From contig JAAVTG010000614.1 in the NCBI GenBank assembly GCA_011947345.1, forward strand, positions 741,256-805,255: 64,000 bases of DNA. The letters run 5' to 3'. Positions 13,001 through 22,097 of this stretch are shown piece by piece (within the stretch, counting starts at the first letter, position 1; each line of letters starts with the position of its first letter). Origin of the DNA: Phytophthora quininea. Its lineage: Eukaryota; Oomycota; Peronosporomycetes; Peronosporales; Peronosporaceae. A program made the position numbers and the translations under genes. A model generated the notes under the pieces. That model had not been told where the DNA came from and searched no databases. It saw only the letters and a program-made list of their open reading frames with translations.

Positions 13001-13770
13001 CCCTCTACTTCCACTTAATGACTAGAACGTACCCTAGCAGGCCAGGGCTGGTAGCGTCCTACACGGGCGAGAATGAGCCCGGCCCTCTGGTTTAGCACAT
13101 CTCGCAGCGTGCTGTCACTGGTGGCCAGCAGTTCTGCGCAGAGTCACAGCACCAAACCAAGCGCGTCAGAGCGTCTTCTGTTCCTTCTAGACGACAGATC
13201 TCTGCTCTGTGTTAGCGTAGAGCCCCTTCCGCACCGTAATACTCCTCCTTGCGCTGCGCCTGCTCCGCCGTGCTGATGTATTCCTTTGCCATCGCCGCGT
13301 CGTCTGAAAGAGTGGGAACCAGCGCGTTAGCTACCGAAATGAAGCTCTGACCACATTCTTGAGTGTTCTGGGCAGGCGTTAGGTCTTTGGCCAGCACCAG
13401 CAGCGCCAGCAACTCTGTCGAAAACGCACCTCCGCAGCGCCCACCGCGATCTCTCGATCTGCCTACCGCTTGGGTTGTGGAATGACGACTGACGGTGACG
13501 GTTTTCTAAAGCATACAAAATTCAGGTCACTTGAACAGAGAGGAATTCGGCCAATGGATGATCGACTGAGCGCCTCGAAGCGACGCAGATCCGCTCGGAA
13601 ATGGTGCGCAAGGCCTCGCGCTTGGCGCCAGGCTCGCAGTCTGTGGAGGAAGTGGTGCTCAACCGTCTTGCCAACGGGGACAGCGAGGCGAAGTCTGCGT
13701 CTGCATTGCCAAATAACAGCCGAGCGCAGGCTTCCACAGCCCCCAAGCTAACGAGAAATGCTGCATCCAC
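10092..13770 (-). CDS. PWWP and PHD-finger chromatin reader protein
   Basis: Many short exons read together from 13770. The N-terminal helical segment opens with MDAAFLVSLGAVEAC. A PWWP domain follows (about 13075-12770) with GRYQPWPAR, VYFFGSRN and GWVSKSTIQPF, joined through introns that keep phase. A GTGCGT..ATTAG intron at about 12634-12558 leads to a first PHD-type finger (CERCNRV ... WFCPDC, about 12530-12370), then a basic Ser/Arg linker with GRKPKN and a second PHD finger (KCLVCGFGGELIICE ... WFCPRH, about 12000-11870) of NSD-like type. The C-terminus is helical and coiled coil, ending at 10092. PWWP domains bind methylated H3K36 nucleosomes and PHD fingers read the H3 tail, so a nuclear histone-reader role is inferred. 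A one-base break at about 12420 lies in a CCCC run. No catalytic domain was seen. Confidence 0.75.
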
Positions 13771-13860
13771 TCGACGTGCGTTGACTGCGCAAGAATTTGT
13801 GTGGATCTCTAATGTATTTACGACGCCTTACGCTGCATTCATGTGTGTGCAGGGTTACCG
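13771..13860. promoter_or_regulatory. Short divergent interval between PWWP-PHD and Sfi1-like genes
   Basis: The two predicted start codons lie only 90 bp apart, head to head. If both starts are right the genes share one promoter. The plus-strand gene might instead have a further 5' exon, because its ATG follows an acceptor-like TGTGTGCAG. Confidence 0.4.
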
Positions 13861-16284
13861 ATGAGAAATGGAGTTGCAACAGCGCCAACTGGAGGGTCTT
13901 CGAGTTCTGCTGGGATGACAAAGACGCCGCCGATGACGCTGGAGAATATGAAACAAATGTCGAGCGAGATTGCAAGTCTCGACCAAAGATTGCAGCGCGT
14001 AGCAACAAACTTAGTCGTCACTCCTAACCGTACCAAGCAGCGAGGTGGAAAAATGTCGGATGATGAACAAACTACGCATCAATTGGGGATTCAAAGGTTT
14101 TGGAAGACAGTGTGCAAGAAGTTTCAGCAGCGCATCGAGTTGGTGGCGCTGAGGATCGAGCGAGCCATAGTCGCGGATCTACTTCGGTCAATCCGAAGAT
14201 GAGTGCGCGTGTGACACACGCTGTCCGGGATATACGCTCGACTGTGCGAAGACTTGATAAGGTTTTCCACGAGGTGGCATCAGGAGACAAGCAGCGCCAC
14301 CTTGCAGCCACGAAGATTTCCATGATGTGCCGAGGATTTGTGGTGCGCCGTCGTTTTCAAAGGCTTCAGATGGCTCTCGGAGGTTGGCGATCTCGTAAGT
14401 GCGTGCAGTTTCTTACGTACGTGGAGCAGTTTGCTGCGCGCGAAGAATTTGTCAACAAACGGATTGCAATTATGCACGAAGAGCGCATTCGTTCTTTACT
14501 GCGTCACGTGTTGGCTGAGATTCGAGATGTCGTGCTAATGAATTTGCCGTTGAAGATGTCACGGCTCGAAGAAGCGGAACATCGCTTCCGTGATAAGCAA
14601 ATCAAGCTCTTAAAACACGTATTCCTGCCGTGGAAGCACGCGGCGCTTGGGCCTCGTAGCCGCAAAAAGGCTTCAGCAGATTCTAGAGCGCGTCATTATG
14701 CAGCGCGACAGCGGCTGGAAGCTATTAACCGGTTTGATGTGATCACTCAGGAATTGGTACATGAAGAGTTCTTGAAGGACAATGTCCGTCGAATTCGTGC
14801 GCGCCATCCAATGCACGTGCTCAAGCTCTATTTCCACTTGGTAAAAGCATCGTCTTCGTTCCAATGAAGAGGAACATGGAGATTGCACTTGCGCATGATC
14901 GTCGCCACACACTAAAACTTGTGATGGAGGAGTGGGTCAAGATCTTCCGTTCCACACAGCTCGACAAGGCAATTGCAAGCGCCACTGAGCGCCGCACTCT
15001 GGAACGCTATGATCAGCACTTCAATCTCCGCAAAATTGACGCCCACTACCGACGTGCGCACATGCTCAAACACCTGCGCGCCTGGTTCAAGTATTGCAGT
15101 TTGATTCGCCGAGTGCGTCGGCTATTCGAAGACAGCACAAAAGAGACGCTCAGTTGGCTGATGAAGCGCTGGCATGCACGAGCCCAATACCAACATGCGC
15201 TGAGAGAAAATGCAGTGGAGGAATGGCACGCCTATTCGCGGCGAATCTATACGATCCCTTTTCGACGCTGGTATGTTTTCATGGCCCATAAGCGCGCTGC
15301 TCGAGCTGCCAAGGAAAGCATTTGCGTAGCGTACGAGCGCCGTCAGCGTCGACACACCAAGTACAATTTCTTTCGACTTTGGAAGCACCAGATACTCTTC
15401 GGTCACATTGAAGGTCTCCACTCGAAAGTCCATTTATTGCGGAGTCTGGAGGACCAAAAGCGGATGTGTCTTGGTCTCGAAACTAACGCAGCTCTTTATC
15501 GTGATAACATCGCTGCATTGCAAGCTTCAATTGTGCAGTTGGAAGACAAGCTCATGGACAAGCAGCAAGAACTGGTACAGCTGCATGAGTCAACTCAAGC
15601 CACTAGATTCGGCATTCACAAAGCGGAACAGAGTATTGCTCGCGTGCAAGGGATGCTGGAGGCTGTTCGAGTTGTGCATCCTGGGACGGTAGAACGCATT
15701 GAAGCGATGTACAGGGACAATCCGTTGCTTTCCAAAGATCTAAAGATGTCATCACATTGCACGCAAACAAGCGTCGGGAGCTGTTAGACAAAATCGAGCT
15801 GGATAGAACAGAATTGGAGGTGCAAAACGCAGCAAAAGGGTCAGGGACTGAAGCGGACCAGATGCTGCTTCATCGCATTAAGTGGGTGCTCTCTCGGATA
15901 GACCTCGGCATGTCTGATCATACTCCTTCCAACCAGCAGGATGGTGGCGGCAGCTCAGAGACGACGAGTCAGTTCTGCGCCTTATTTGAGTTTATCCGCA
16001 ATGGTGATACTTCATTGCTGGCTGCAAGCAACAACCCAGAACACCGAGAGCTAGCACTAGCTAACAGACCCAGTAGCAACAAACATCTAGTGCACCGCGC
16101 GGATATCATGGACGGCTCGAGCAACTGGCACTCGTTCTTGCAATCTCTTGTGATCAAGTTTGTTCCCGAAAACATGATGACAGTCAAGGAGCGGCTTGTG
16201 CGTCGCGCTGTCGAAATGGATGCCGAGGTTGCAGAGATCAAAGCAAATCCACAGCTCCACCATTTGTACAGGCCGTCGCGGTAG
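13861..16284 (+). CDS. Sfi1-like repeat protein with IQ motif (centrin-binding type)
   Basis: About 800 residues of basic, helical sequence, intronless but split into four reading frames (breaks near 14170, 14865 and 15745). An IQ-like segment (ISMMCRGFVVRRRFQ) lies near 14330. Repeats of the form Leu/Ile..Trp spaced 25-35 residues apart follow: FLPWKHAALG, VMEEWVKIFR, LRAWFKYC, LMKRWHARAQ, AVEEWHAY, FRRWYVFMAH, FFRLWKHQ. This is the signature of Sfi1 and related centrin-binding proteins of centrosomes and basal bodies. A coiled coil (about 15480-15640) and a charged tail follow. The break at about 15745 is cured by one extra G after AAG, suggesting assembly errors. The assignment rests on repeat pattern, not on a global match. 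Confidence 0.6.
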
Positions 16285-16608
16285 TCGAAGCAATGTTGAA
16301 GCTATTGAAGTTTGCAAAAAAACTTGACCACACTGAAGAACTACCTCACGAACGGGTTCTCCTTTATGAACAGGAGAACTGCCGCCAGGGAACCAATCCT
16401 CAAAGTGGGGAAGCACCCGCATACTCCAACCAGCCTTATTCTATCTAGCCTGCCGCACAAACCGCCCGCTACTCGACTTATCTTAACCTTATACTGTATC
16501 AGCCGCCGTCGCGTCGCCTGCCCCCTACGCTCCCTGTGAAGCCTTCGTAGGCGTGCTCCACTCTGCAAGCCGACACAGACGCACAGGATGAGACGTCGCG
16601 CCCCGCGC
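16285..16608. other. Convergent intergenic spacer, nothing recognised
   Basis: 324 bp between the stop codons of the Sfi1-like gene and eIF3h. An A-rich run occurs near 16315. No gene, tRNA or clear hairpin was recognised; it presumably holds two 3' UTRs. Confidence 0.5.
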
Positions 16609-17685
16609 TCACTCCTTCTGGTGGATCTTGGCCGCCAAGAAGAGCTTCTGGAATGACTTGCCGGCGTAACGGTTGATGTGCTCGCAGTACGTGTTCATCT
16701 GCTTGGTGATCAGGAGCGACTCGAGGCGCGAAGGCTGGTTCACCGACTTGAAGAAGTTGGGGTCCTCCTCGGGCACGGGCTCCTCGCCGTTCTCGCGACG
16801 CACCTTGTTCTCCTCGCGTTGTCTGTTCTGCCACTGCTGGTAGGCCGCGCGCTGCTTGGATAATGCGCGCTCGTAGCCCTGGAATTTGTAGTGTTCCTGC
16901 GCGAGCTCGTCGGCCCACAGCGTCATGTTCCTGAGGCTGCCCTCGAGGTAGGCGTTGGTGGCCAGGTCCAGTCGCTCGAAGCTGCTAGGCGCCACGCCGT
17001 CAGTGGCGTGGGCCGTCTGCTGCAGCCAGCACTTGACGACGTCCGAGTTGTGGATCTCAATGGGGATCTCCTCCACGACCGTGGCGGAGCGGATGTCCAT
17101 CTTGGCGAAGCTCTCCTTGGTGAAGGTGCCGCTCTTGTACGTGTCCATGAAGGCCTTGGTGAGGCGCACGGCGCGCAGGTTGAGCGAGCCCTTGGCGGTC
17201 TCTGCCGAGTCGTAGATGAGGCAGATGGCGTTAGGGCCGAGCGTCTTCTGGTACTGGAACTGGTGCTCGATGAAAGACGCCGTGCAGAAGGTGCCCATGG
17301 CCACGGACTGGTACCAGCCCACCTTGTTGTTGTCCATGCCGACCTCGCGCAAGCTCTTCATCATGTCCAGCTGGTACTCGTCCGCGCCTTTCTTGCGCTC
17401 GCTGCTGGGCGGCGACGGGAAGCTGTTGGTCACCTCCAGCACCTGGTCATTGTCCACGCCGAGCAGCGATCCGGCCACGCCTCCAGGCAGGCTCTCGTGG
17501 CAGTGCTTGATGATCTGCAGCAGCGCCACGCCCTCCAGCTGCACGCTCGTGACGGGCGTCACGTCCTCGAAGATGTCCACGCTCTCGGCCGGTTCCGGGG
17601 CGGCTCCCAGCGGCGCGGCGACTGCAGCGGCAGCGGTCTGCGTGCTCCGTGCAGGCGTGGGCGTGTCGACGTTGCCCCAGACCAT
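16609..17685 (-). CDS. EIF3H: Translation initiation factor eIF3 subunit H
   Basis: Single-exon gene of 358 residues, near the usual eIF3h length. An Ala/Pro-rich leader precedes an MPN domain (residues about 45-180) beginning VQLEGVALLQIIKHCHE and containing GSLLGV, EVTNSFP and KVGWYQSVAMGTFCT. The JAMM metal-binding histidines are absent, as expected for this non-catalytic subunit. The C-terminal half is helical, with LWADELAQE and the end LFLAAKIHQKE. It belongs to the eIF3 core that organises 43S complexes. G+C in codon third positions is very high, consistent with strong expression. It is divergent from the MRT4-like gene across 251 bp. Confidence 0.95.
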   Translation of the reverse strand: MVWGNVDTPTPARSTQTAAAAVAAPLGAAPEPAESVDIFEDVTPVTSVQLEGVALLQIIKHCHESLPGGVAGSLLGVDNDQVLEVTNSFPSPPSSERKKGADEYQLDMMKSLREVGMDNNKVGWYQSVAMGTFCTASFIEHQFQYQKTLGPNAICLIYDSAETAKGSLNLRAVRLTKAFMDTYKSGTFTKESFAKMDIRSATVVEEIPIEIHNSDVVKCWLQQTAHATDGVAPSSFERLDLATNAYLEGSLRNMTLWADELAQEHYKFQGYERALSKQRAAYQQWQNRQREENKVRRENGEEPVPEEDPNFFKSVNQPSRLESLLITKQMNTYCEHINRYAGKSFQKLFLAAKIHQKE

Positions 17686-17936
17686 CGTTGCAGGTGGGGT
17701 GGTTCCAGTTCTCTGACGGATCGATCCCCCAAAGACGACTGGCTGGGGTGTTGAGTGGCGACGTCATTGGCTTAAAAGTTAAGCTAAATAAGTATATCAT
17801 GTTTTGTCCAATCAGAGAGTTTGTATGCGGTGATTGGACAGCTAATTGGCTTTGGTTGTATCGGCTTTGGTTGGTGGACGAGGAGCACAACGGTGGCAAC
17901 AGCAACGCAGAGCGAGACCAGCAAGCAAGGAGAGCC
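17686..17936. promoter_or_regulatory. Divergent promoter with three CCAAT boxes (eIF3h / MRT4)
   Basis: The interval is AT-rich between two GC-rich genes. CCAAT lies at 17808-17812 on the plus strand, and its complement ATTGG at 17833-17837 and 17845-17849, so both directions are served. Clustered CCAAT boxes are usual NF-Y sites. Regulation by NF-Y is an inference. Confidence 0.55.
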
Positions 17937-18640
17937 ATGCCCAAGTCTAAGAGACAACGCACCAAGCCGCTGACGCAGGCCGACAAGAAGGGCAATGCGC
18001 TCAAGCAGGGCGTGGTGGAGGCCGTGCGCAATGCCGTGGACTCGTTCGAGTCGGCCTACGTCTTCTCGTTCCAGAACATGCGCACCAACCACTTTAAGGA
18101 CGTGCGCATGGACTTCAAGGACAGCCGCTTCTTCCTGGGCAAGAACAAGGTCATGAAGCTGGCGCTGGGCCGCTCCAAGGAGGAGGAGTACGCCGAGAAC
18201 CTCGTGCGTCTCAGCCAGGATCTGAGCGGCAGTACTGGCCTGCTCTTCACCAACAAGCCGCAGCAGGAGGTGCTCGACTACTTCGCCAAGCTCTCGGTCA
18301 GCGACCACCCGCGCTCGGGCTTTGTCGCCACCGAGACAGTCACCATCCCAGAGGGTCCGCTGCCGCAGTTTATCGGCAGCATGCTCGAGTCGCTGCGGCA
18401 GCTCGGACTGCCCGTGGACCTCAAGAAGGGCGTCGTCGTGCTCAACCAGAACTACACCATCTGCAAGCCTGGACAGACGCTGACCCCGAGCAGGCCAAGC
18501 TACTGGTGCACTTTGACCGCAAGATGGCCGAGTTCAAGCTCGTGATGCTGAGTGTCTGGTCCAAGGACAAGTACCAGCGGCTGGCCGCTGAAGACGCCGT
18601 CACGACCGGCGACGATAGCACCGAGGATGAGGATATGTAA
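17937..18640 (+). CDS. MRTO4: MRT4-like 60S ribosome assembly factor (P0/uL10 paralogue)
   Basis: Starts MPKSKRQRTKPLTQ, typical of Mrt4, the nucleolar placeholder for P0 (uL10) on pre-60S particles. Recognisable segments are YVFSFQNMRTNHFKDVR, FFLGKNKVMKLALG, GLLFTNKP, FPxG-like PEGPLPQF and KGVVVLNQNYTICKPG. It lacks the P-stalk tail, as expected. The reading frame breaks at about 18482-18487: the codons for a Thr-Pro-Glu step need one more C than the CCCC present. The downstream frame then continues to an acidic end and TAA at 18638-18640. One missing C in the assembly is the simplest reading. Intronless. Confidence 0.9.
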
Positions 18641-18793
18641 ATTGGCGATGCAGTTTGGGGGCTAGACTAGCGACGACGGAGATCAGGGTGGTTGTGGTCT
18701 TGCTTGGATACATTTTGTTTTTCTGCATCTAATAGCATTTTGGATTAGATTGTTTCGTTATCTTGCTGCTTGCAACAAGCCCACCACTATTTT

Positions 18794-19492
18794 CTACAGC
18801 TTGGTCAACTGGTCGTCGCTCTTGCCGTTGCCGTACTTCTCGACGCTGTGCCGCATTTGCAAGATGACTGCCGATGGATCCGGTGCCTTGAACACTGAGC
18901 TGCCGGCAACAATCATGTTCGCGCCAGCCTTAGCAGCGGCGTCGATCGTCGAGGGGCCGAGGCCGCCGTCCACTTCAATGTCCTTGGTCGGGTACTTCTC
19001 GCGCAGAGTTGCCACTTTGGGCATCATGTCGGCCATGAAGCTCTGGCCACCGAAGCCAGGCTCCACCGTCATGACCAGCACCATGTCCACCAGCTCGACG
19101 TACGGGAAGGCAGCCTCGGCGCTGGTGCCAGGCTTGATGGCGAGTCCGACCTTCATGCCGGCGTCGCGGATCTGCTTGATGAGCGCCAGCGGGTCTTGAG
19201 TGGCCTCCAAGTGAAAGGTGAACTGGTCGCCACCGGCCGCGGCGATATCAGGCACCCACTGCTCTGGCTTGGAGACCATCATGTGGCAGTCAAAGAAGGC
19301 CTTGGTGTGCGGGCGCAGCGACTTGATGACAGGCGGGCCCCACGAAATGTTGGGCACGAAGTGGCCGTCCATCACGTCCAGATGCAGGTAGTCGGCGCCA
19401 GCCGCCACCACCTTGAGCGACTCGTCCTTAAGACACGAGAGGTCGGACGCCAGCAGCGAAGGGCCAATCTTGCAAGTGCAGCCGTGACACAT
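18794..19492 (-). CDS. RPE: Ribulose-phosphate 3-epimerase
   Basis: Interconverts ribulose 5-phosphate and xylulose 5-phosphate in the pentose phosphate pathway; a cytosolic TIM barrel of about 232 residues with no transit peptide. Seen in order: [10 protein letters not shown], the metal-site [33 protein letters not shown], the catalytic region [12 protein letters not shown], and [10 protein letters not shown] with the phosphate-binding [12 protein letters not shown]. The start at 19492 ([10 protein letters not shown]) is chosen because it sits just before strand 1; the frame stays open upstream. It is divergent from the mS33 gene (288 bp). Confidence 0.96.
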   Translation of the reverse strand: MCHGCTCKIGPSLLASDLSCLKDESLKVVAAGADYLHLDVMDGHFVPNISWGPPVIKSLRPHTKAFFDCHMMVSKPEQWVPDIAAAGGDQFTFHLEATQDPLALIKQIRDAGMKVGLAIKPGTSAEAAFPYVELVDMVLVMTVEPGFGGQSFMADMMPKVATLREKYPTKDIEVDGGLGPSTIDAAAKAGANMIVAGSSVFKAPDPSAVILQMRHSVEKYGNGKSDDQLTKL

Positions 19493-19780
19493 TCTAGAGA
19501 CAGAAGAACGCTTGAGCGATGGACGAGAGTGAGGAACGTCAACAAGTGAGACAGCAGCTTGAGATTGAGCAGATGAGTAATTCACGTCTTGCACATTTGT
19601 TAATTTACGCTGATGGTCGTGAGTTATATGATACTTTTGTACGTAGGGCAAGTTTGTGAAATTACAGTTATGGGCAATATACCTAGGGTATATCTGCAAA
19701 ATGGAAGACCTGTGCATGCACTGATTGGACGAGCGGCCACAACAGCACGGAGGAAGACTCGACTCGGACTGTCGTCGGCG

Positions 19781-20053
19781 ATGGCGTCTCCCCAGCAGAT
19801 TGCGGACCTGAGCCGCAAGATTTTCCAGCGGCTGCCGCAGCGCAACATCCCGTCGGGCAACAAGGTGATCAGCAAGCAGCTCAAGGGTGACAAGGTGGCC
19901 TCGTGGTTCAACAAGCCGCTGCTGCTGCGTCTGGGCGGCGACGACCCCAACTTTGAGATCCTGAACGAGGAGCGACTGGGCAAGCTCGACCAGATGAAGC
20001 GGCGGGGCAAGTCCATCCCCAAGAAGGGCGCAGGCAAGCGCTCCAAGAAGTAG
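19781..20053 (+). CDS. MRPS33: Mitochondrial small-subunit ribosomal protein mS33
   Basis: 90 residues, the usual size of mS33. It begins [15 protein letters not shown], where LSRKIF is typical of the family. The C-terminal half, with [20 protein letters not shown], matches the basic Gly/Lys tail of mS33. The upstream in-frame extension (from about 19613) lacks family character, so the internal ATG at 19781 is preferred. It acts in the mitoribosome; the basic N-terminal region can serve for import. Confidence 0.85.
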   Translation: MASPQQIADLSRKIFQRLPQRNIPSGNKVISKQLKGDKVASWFNKPLLLRLGGDDPNFEILNEERLGKLDQMKRRGKSIPKKGAGKRSKK

Positions 20054-20549
20054 AGCAGGTCGGCGAGTCATCCAAGCCAAGGTGGGGGTTAGTAGCACGA
20101 CGAGAATCTCTCGAGTGTTGTTGCCCCAAGCCAACCAGTCGACGGATTTTTTAGAGCATCGTCCTGGGATAGCTATCTAACTGAAAGACAAGTGGTTCAC
20201 CCGCACAGAGCGACTCGACTGCAGCAGAGTTACAGGAATGTTATCATTTTCAGGTTTAATTGCACTGCCATTTTCTTGGTCTCGCTACTATTCCAGAATC
20301 CCAATCAACTACTCTAGCAGGTGAAATGCATTATTGCGTCAGGAAGCTAATGAAGGTCATTTGCATGGGCACTCACGACCGAGTTCTTGCCATTTCCAGA
20401 GTGGTCCATAAAGTGAGGTGGTAATGGACGCATGTAATTTGGAACGGTCTTCTTCACATAAGTACGATTGAACGCGTCCAGTCATCGAAGAGCTCCATTG
20501 CTCGAACTTCGCCTACCAAGAGCAGCACTAGACACACCAAGTAGCAACC
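20054..20549. other. Intergenic spacer, nothing recognised
   Basis: About 500 bp of lower G+C between mS33 and the small basic protein gene. It contains no convincing reading frame, tRNA or initiator motif. Confidence 0.4.
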
Positions 20550-20878
20550 ATGGGAGCCAACGGACAGGCCGTGCAGACGATGAACAAGAAGAAGGTGAAC
20601 CTCCTCAAGAAGAAGCGCGCCGAGATCCGCAACCAGAAGAAGGTGGTGGCGCTGCAGAAGGGCAAGCGCAGCAGCTGCGCAAGCACCGGCCGTCCAAGAA
20701 GAAGCTGCAGAAGGACGCCAAGCGCCACCGCATCTACGTAGAGAGCGAGAAGGCCAAACTGCTGAAGAGCGGTCTGATCACCCAGGAAGACGTTGACAAG
20801 CTGGAGGCGGAGAAGGAGGACCAGACAGACAGCGCTGACGCCCAAGAGACGGCCGACGCCATGGACACGGACGAGTAA
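20550..20878 (+). CDS. Small basic protein with acidic tail, probably nuclear/nucleolar
   Basis: Starts MGANGQAVQTMNKKKVNLL and is followed by a very Lys/Arg-rich stretch and HRPSKKKLQKDAKRHR, then a helical segment (LITQEDVDKLEAEKED) and the acidic end DAMDTDE. Two overlapping frames cover it. They join near 20672 if one G is missing from the assembly (AAGG read as AAG), giving about 109 residues. Composition suggests a nucleolar ribosome-assembly accessory protein, and its neighbours are ribosomal genes. I do not recognise the family. Confidence 0.6.
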
Positions 20879-20978
20879 TCTGGTAACCAACCCCTATAGA
20901 TTAATGCTTTTTTTATCTCAACTCTTGGATGCTGTCTGTAGCTGTTTTTGCTGTTGTTTTGGGAGGAGAGATGCAGAG

Positions 20979-21488
20979 TTACAAGGCCTTGACCATCACG
21001 ATACCCTCGTAGTTTGGGTCTTCCCAAATGTTGACGGTGTCGACGTGCTGGAAGCCAAAGGCGTAGTAGAAGTTAAGAACGGACTCCTGCTCGTGGGACG
21101 CAATGAGCATGAGGCTCTTGAAGTTGCGGCGACTCGCCCACTGCTCGATATGCGTCAAAAGTTTCCGGCCGATGCCTAAACGATGGTAGTCGTGATGAAC
21201 CGACACACGGCGGACTTCACCCTCGCCATTGGTCTTCATCTCCAGCGCGATCATTGCAACGACACGCTCGCTGTTGTCATCACCGTCGGTTGTTGCCACC
21301 CAAAAGTTTCCTCCAGGCGCAATATAAGTGCCGTGGATGTCTGCGAGGTCCGTGCTGAGACTCTTGCGGATGTAGTCCACCCAACGAATGTCCTTGGACT
21401 GATGCATTACACCGTACTCGAAAATCTTCACCACGTGCGGAAAATCCTCGGCACGAAATTGGCGGATGCGGATCTTAGGTGAGACCAT
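20979..21488 (-). CDS. GNAT-family N-acetyltransferase (copy 1)
   Basis: About 169 residues from MVSPKIRIRQFRAEDF; the ORF could begin earlier (21569) but the paralogue at 24572 starts at the matching position. Acetyl-CoA binding motif A is clear: VRRVSVHHDYHRLGIGRKLL, with the R-x-x-G-x-G/A type P-loop. The N-terminal DLADIHGTYIAPGGNFWVA and the C-terminal GFQHVDTVNIWEDPNYEG complete the fold. The acetyl acceptor is unknown; related small GNATs act on amines, amino acids or proteins. The gene abuts the outer end of the left arm of the inverted repeat. Confidence 0.85.
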   Translation of the reverse strand: MVSPKIRIRQFRAEDFPHVVKIFEYGVMHQSKDIRWVDYIRKSLSTDLADIHGTYIAPGGNFWVATTDGDDNSERVVAMIALEMKTNGEGEVRRVSVHHDYHRLGIGRKLLTHIEQWASRRNFKSLMLIASHEQESVLNFYYAFGFQHVDTVNIWEDPNYEGIVMVKAL

Positions 21489-21676
21489 GGCTTTGGTGGG
21501 ACAACTTGGTCCTCGTGATGGCGAGAAATGGAAAATGGTGTTTGGCATTTCGTGCTCATGCAAATGCAAGAAGGTCTTGCTAAGTGTTGCCTTCTCATCT
21601 CAACAAGTTGATGAGATGGATACAGCCCTTTTTCAATGCGCACGTCACAGATTTTGCTGTTTGTCACTCAATATTA

Positions 21677-21751
21677 TGCAGGCTGAAAGAGAACTTGAGC
21701 TCCGAAGAGGTGGACAAGTTGCTGTCGCTCACGAAATTCCGCCGTGGCTAG
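21677..21751 (+). pseudogene. Orphan last exon of the membrane-protein gene at 26923-28212
   Basis: The first 75 bases of the left repeat arm read LKENLSSEEVDKLLSLTKF then RRG and a stop. This is the last exon of the membrane-protein gene right of the right arm, which ends KFRRD. The other exons are absent here. The copied segment begins at the intron acceptor (TGCAG), so it is a dead 3' fragment carried by the duplication. Confidence 0.85.
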
Positions 21752-22006
21752 CACGAGGAAGTATGGACAGTCGAGCTACTGCGCGTCAATTTCCTGAAGT
21801 AATTTTCTTTTCACTTTGAGTGTGAAATATTGCGTGAATTGCTCCATGGATACGTAGGCTTCAGCCAGACGAAACCAAGCACCATTGACCACAAGTAGAC
21901 CTGCGAAAGATGTGGGTTGTGATGGCCAGCCACATCAACCGCTTCCTATCGACAATGACAGACCATGCCCACCGCCTTTAGCTCGACCGCCGCCGCCTTC
22001 CAACTC

Positions 22007-22022
22007 GCTCACTTTCCAATTC
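22007..22022 (+). promoter_or_regulatory. Oomycete initiator-like element of Gly/Tyr-rich gene copy 1
   Basis: GCTCACTTTCCAATTC matches the oomycete Inr GCTCATTYBNCAWTTT at 14 of 16 positions, and a pyrimidine-rich stretch follows. It lies 76-91 bp before the ATG at 22098. The same motif precedes all three gene copies. Confidence 0.7.
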
Positions 22023-22097
22023 GCCTTCTCCTGCGCACTCGACTGCCAAGCAACGCACCGACTCGCAAGTTCCCTGTCTTCGCTTCGTAACGTCAAG

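Noticed and set aside
16891..17754. A 287-residue plus-strand frame across eIF3h
   Set aside because: It is the antisense shadow of a GC-rich single-exon gene whose minus-strand protein is clearly eIF3h.
18794..20134. A single 446-residue minus-strand ORF including the epimerase
   Set aside because: The N-terminal half lacks any epimerase similarity and lies antisense to the mS33 gene; the enzyme fold begins at the internal ATG at 19492.
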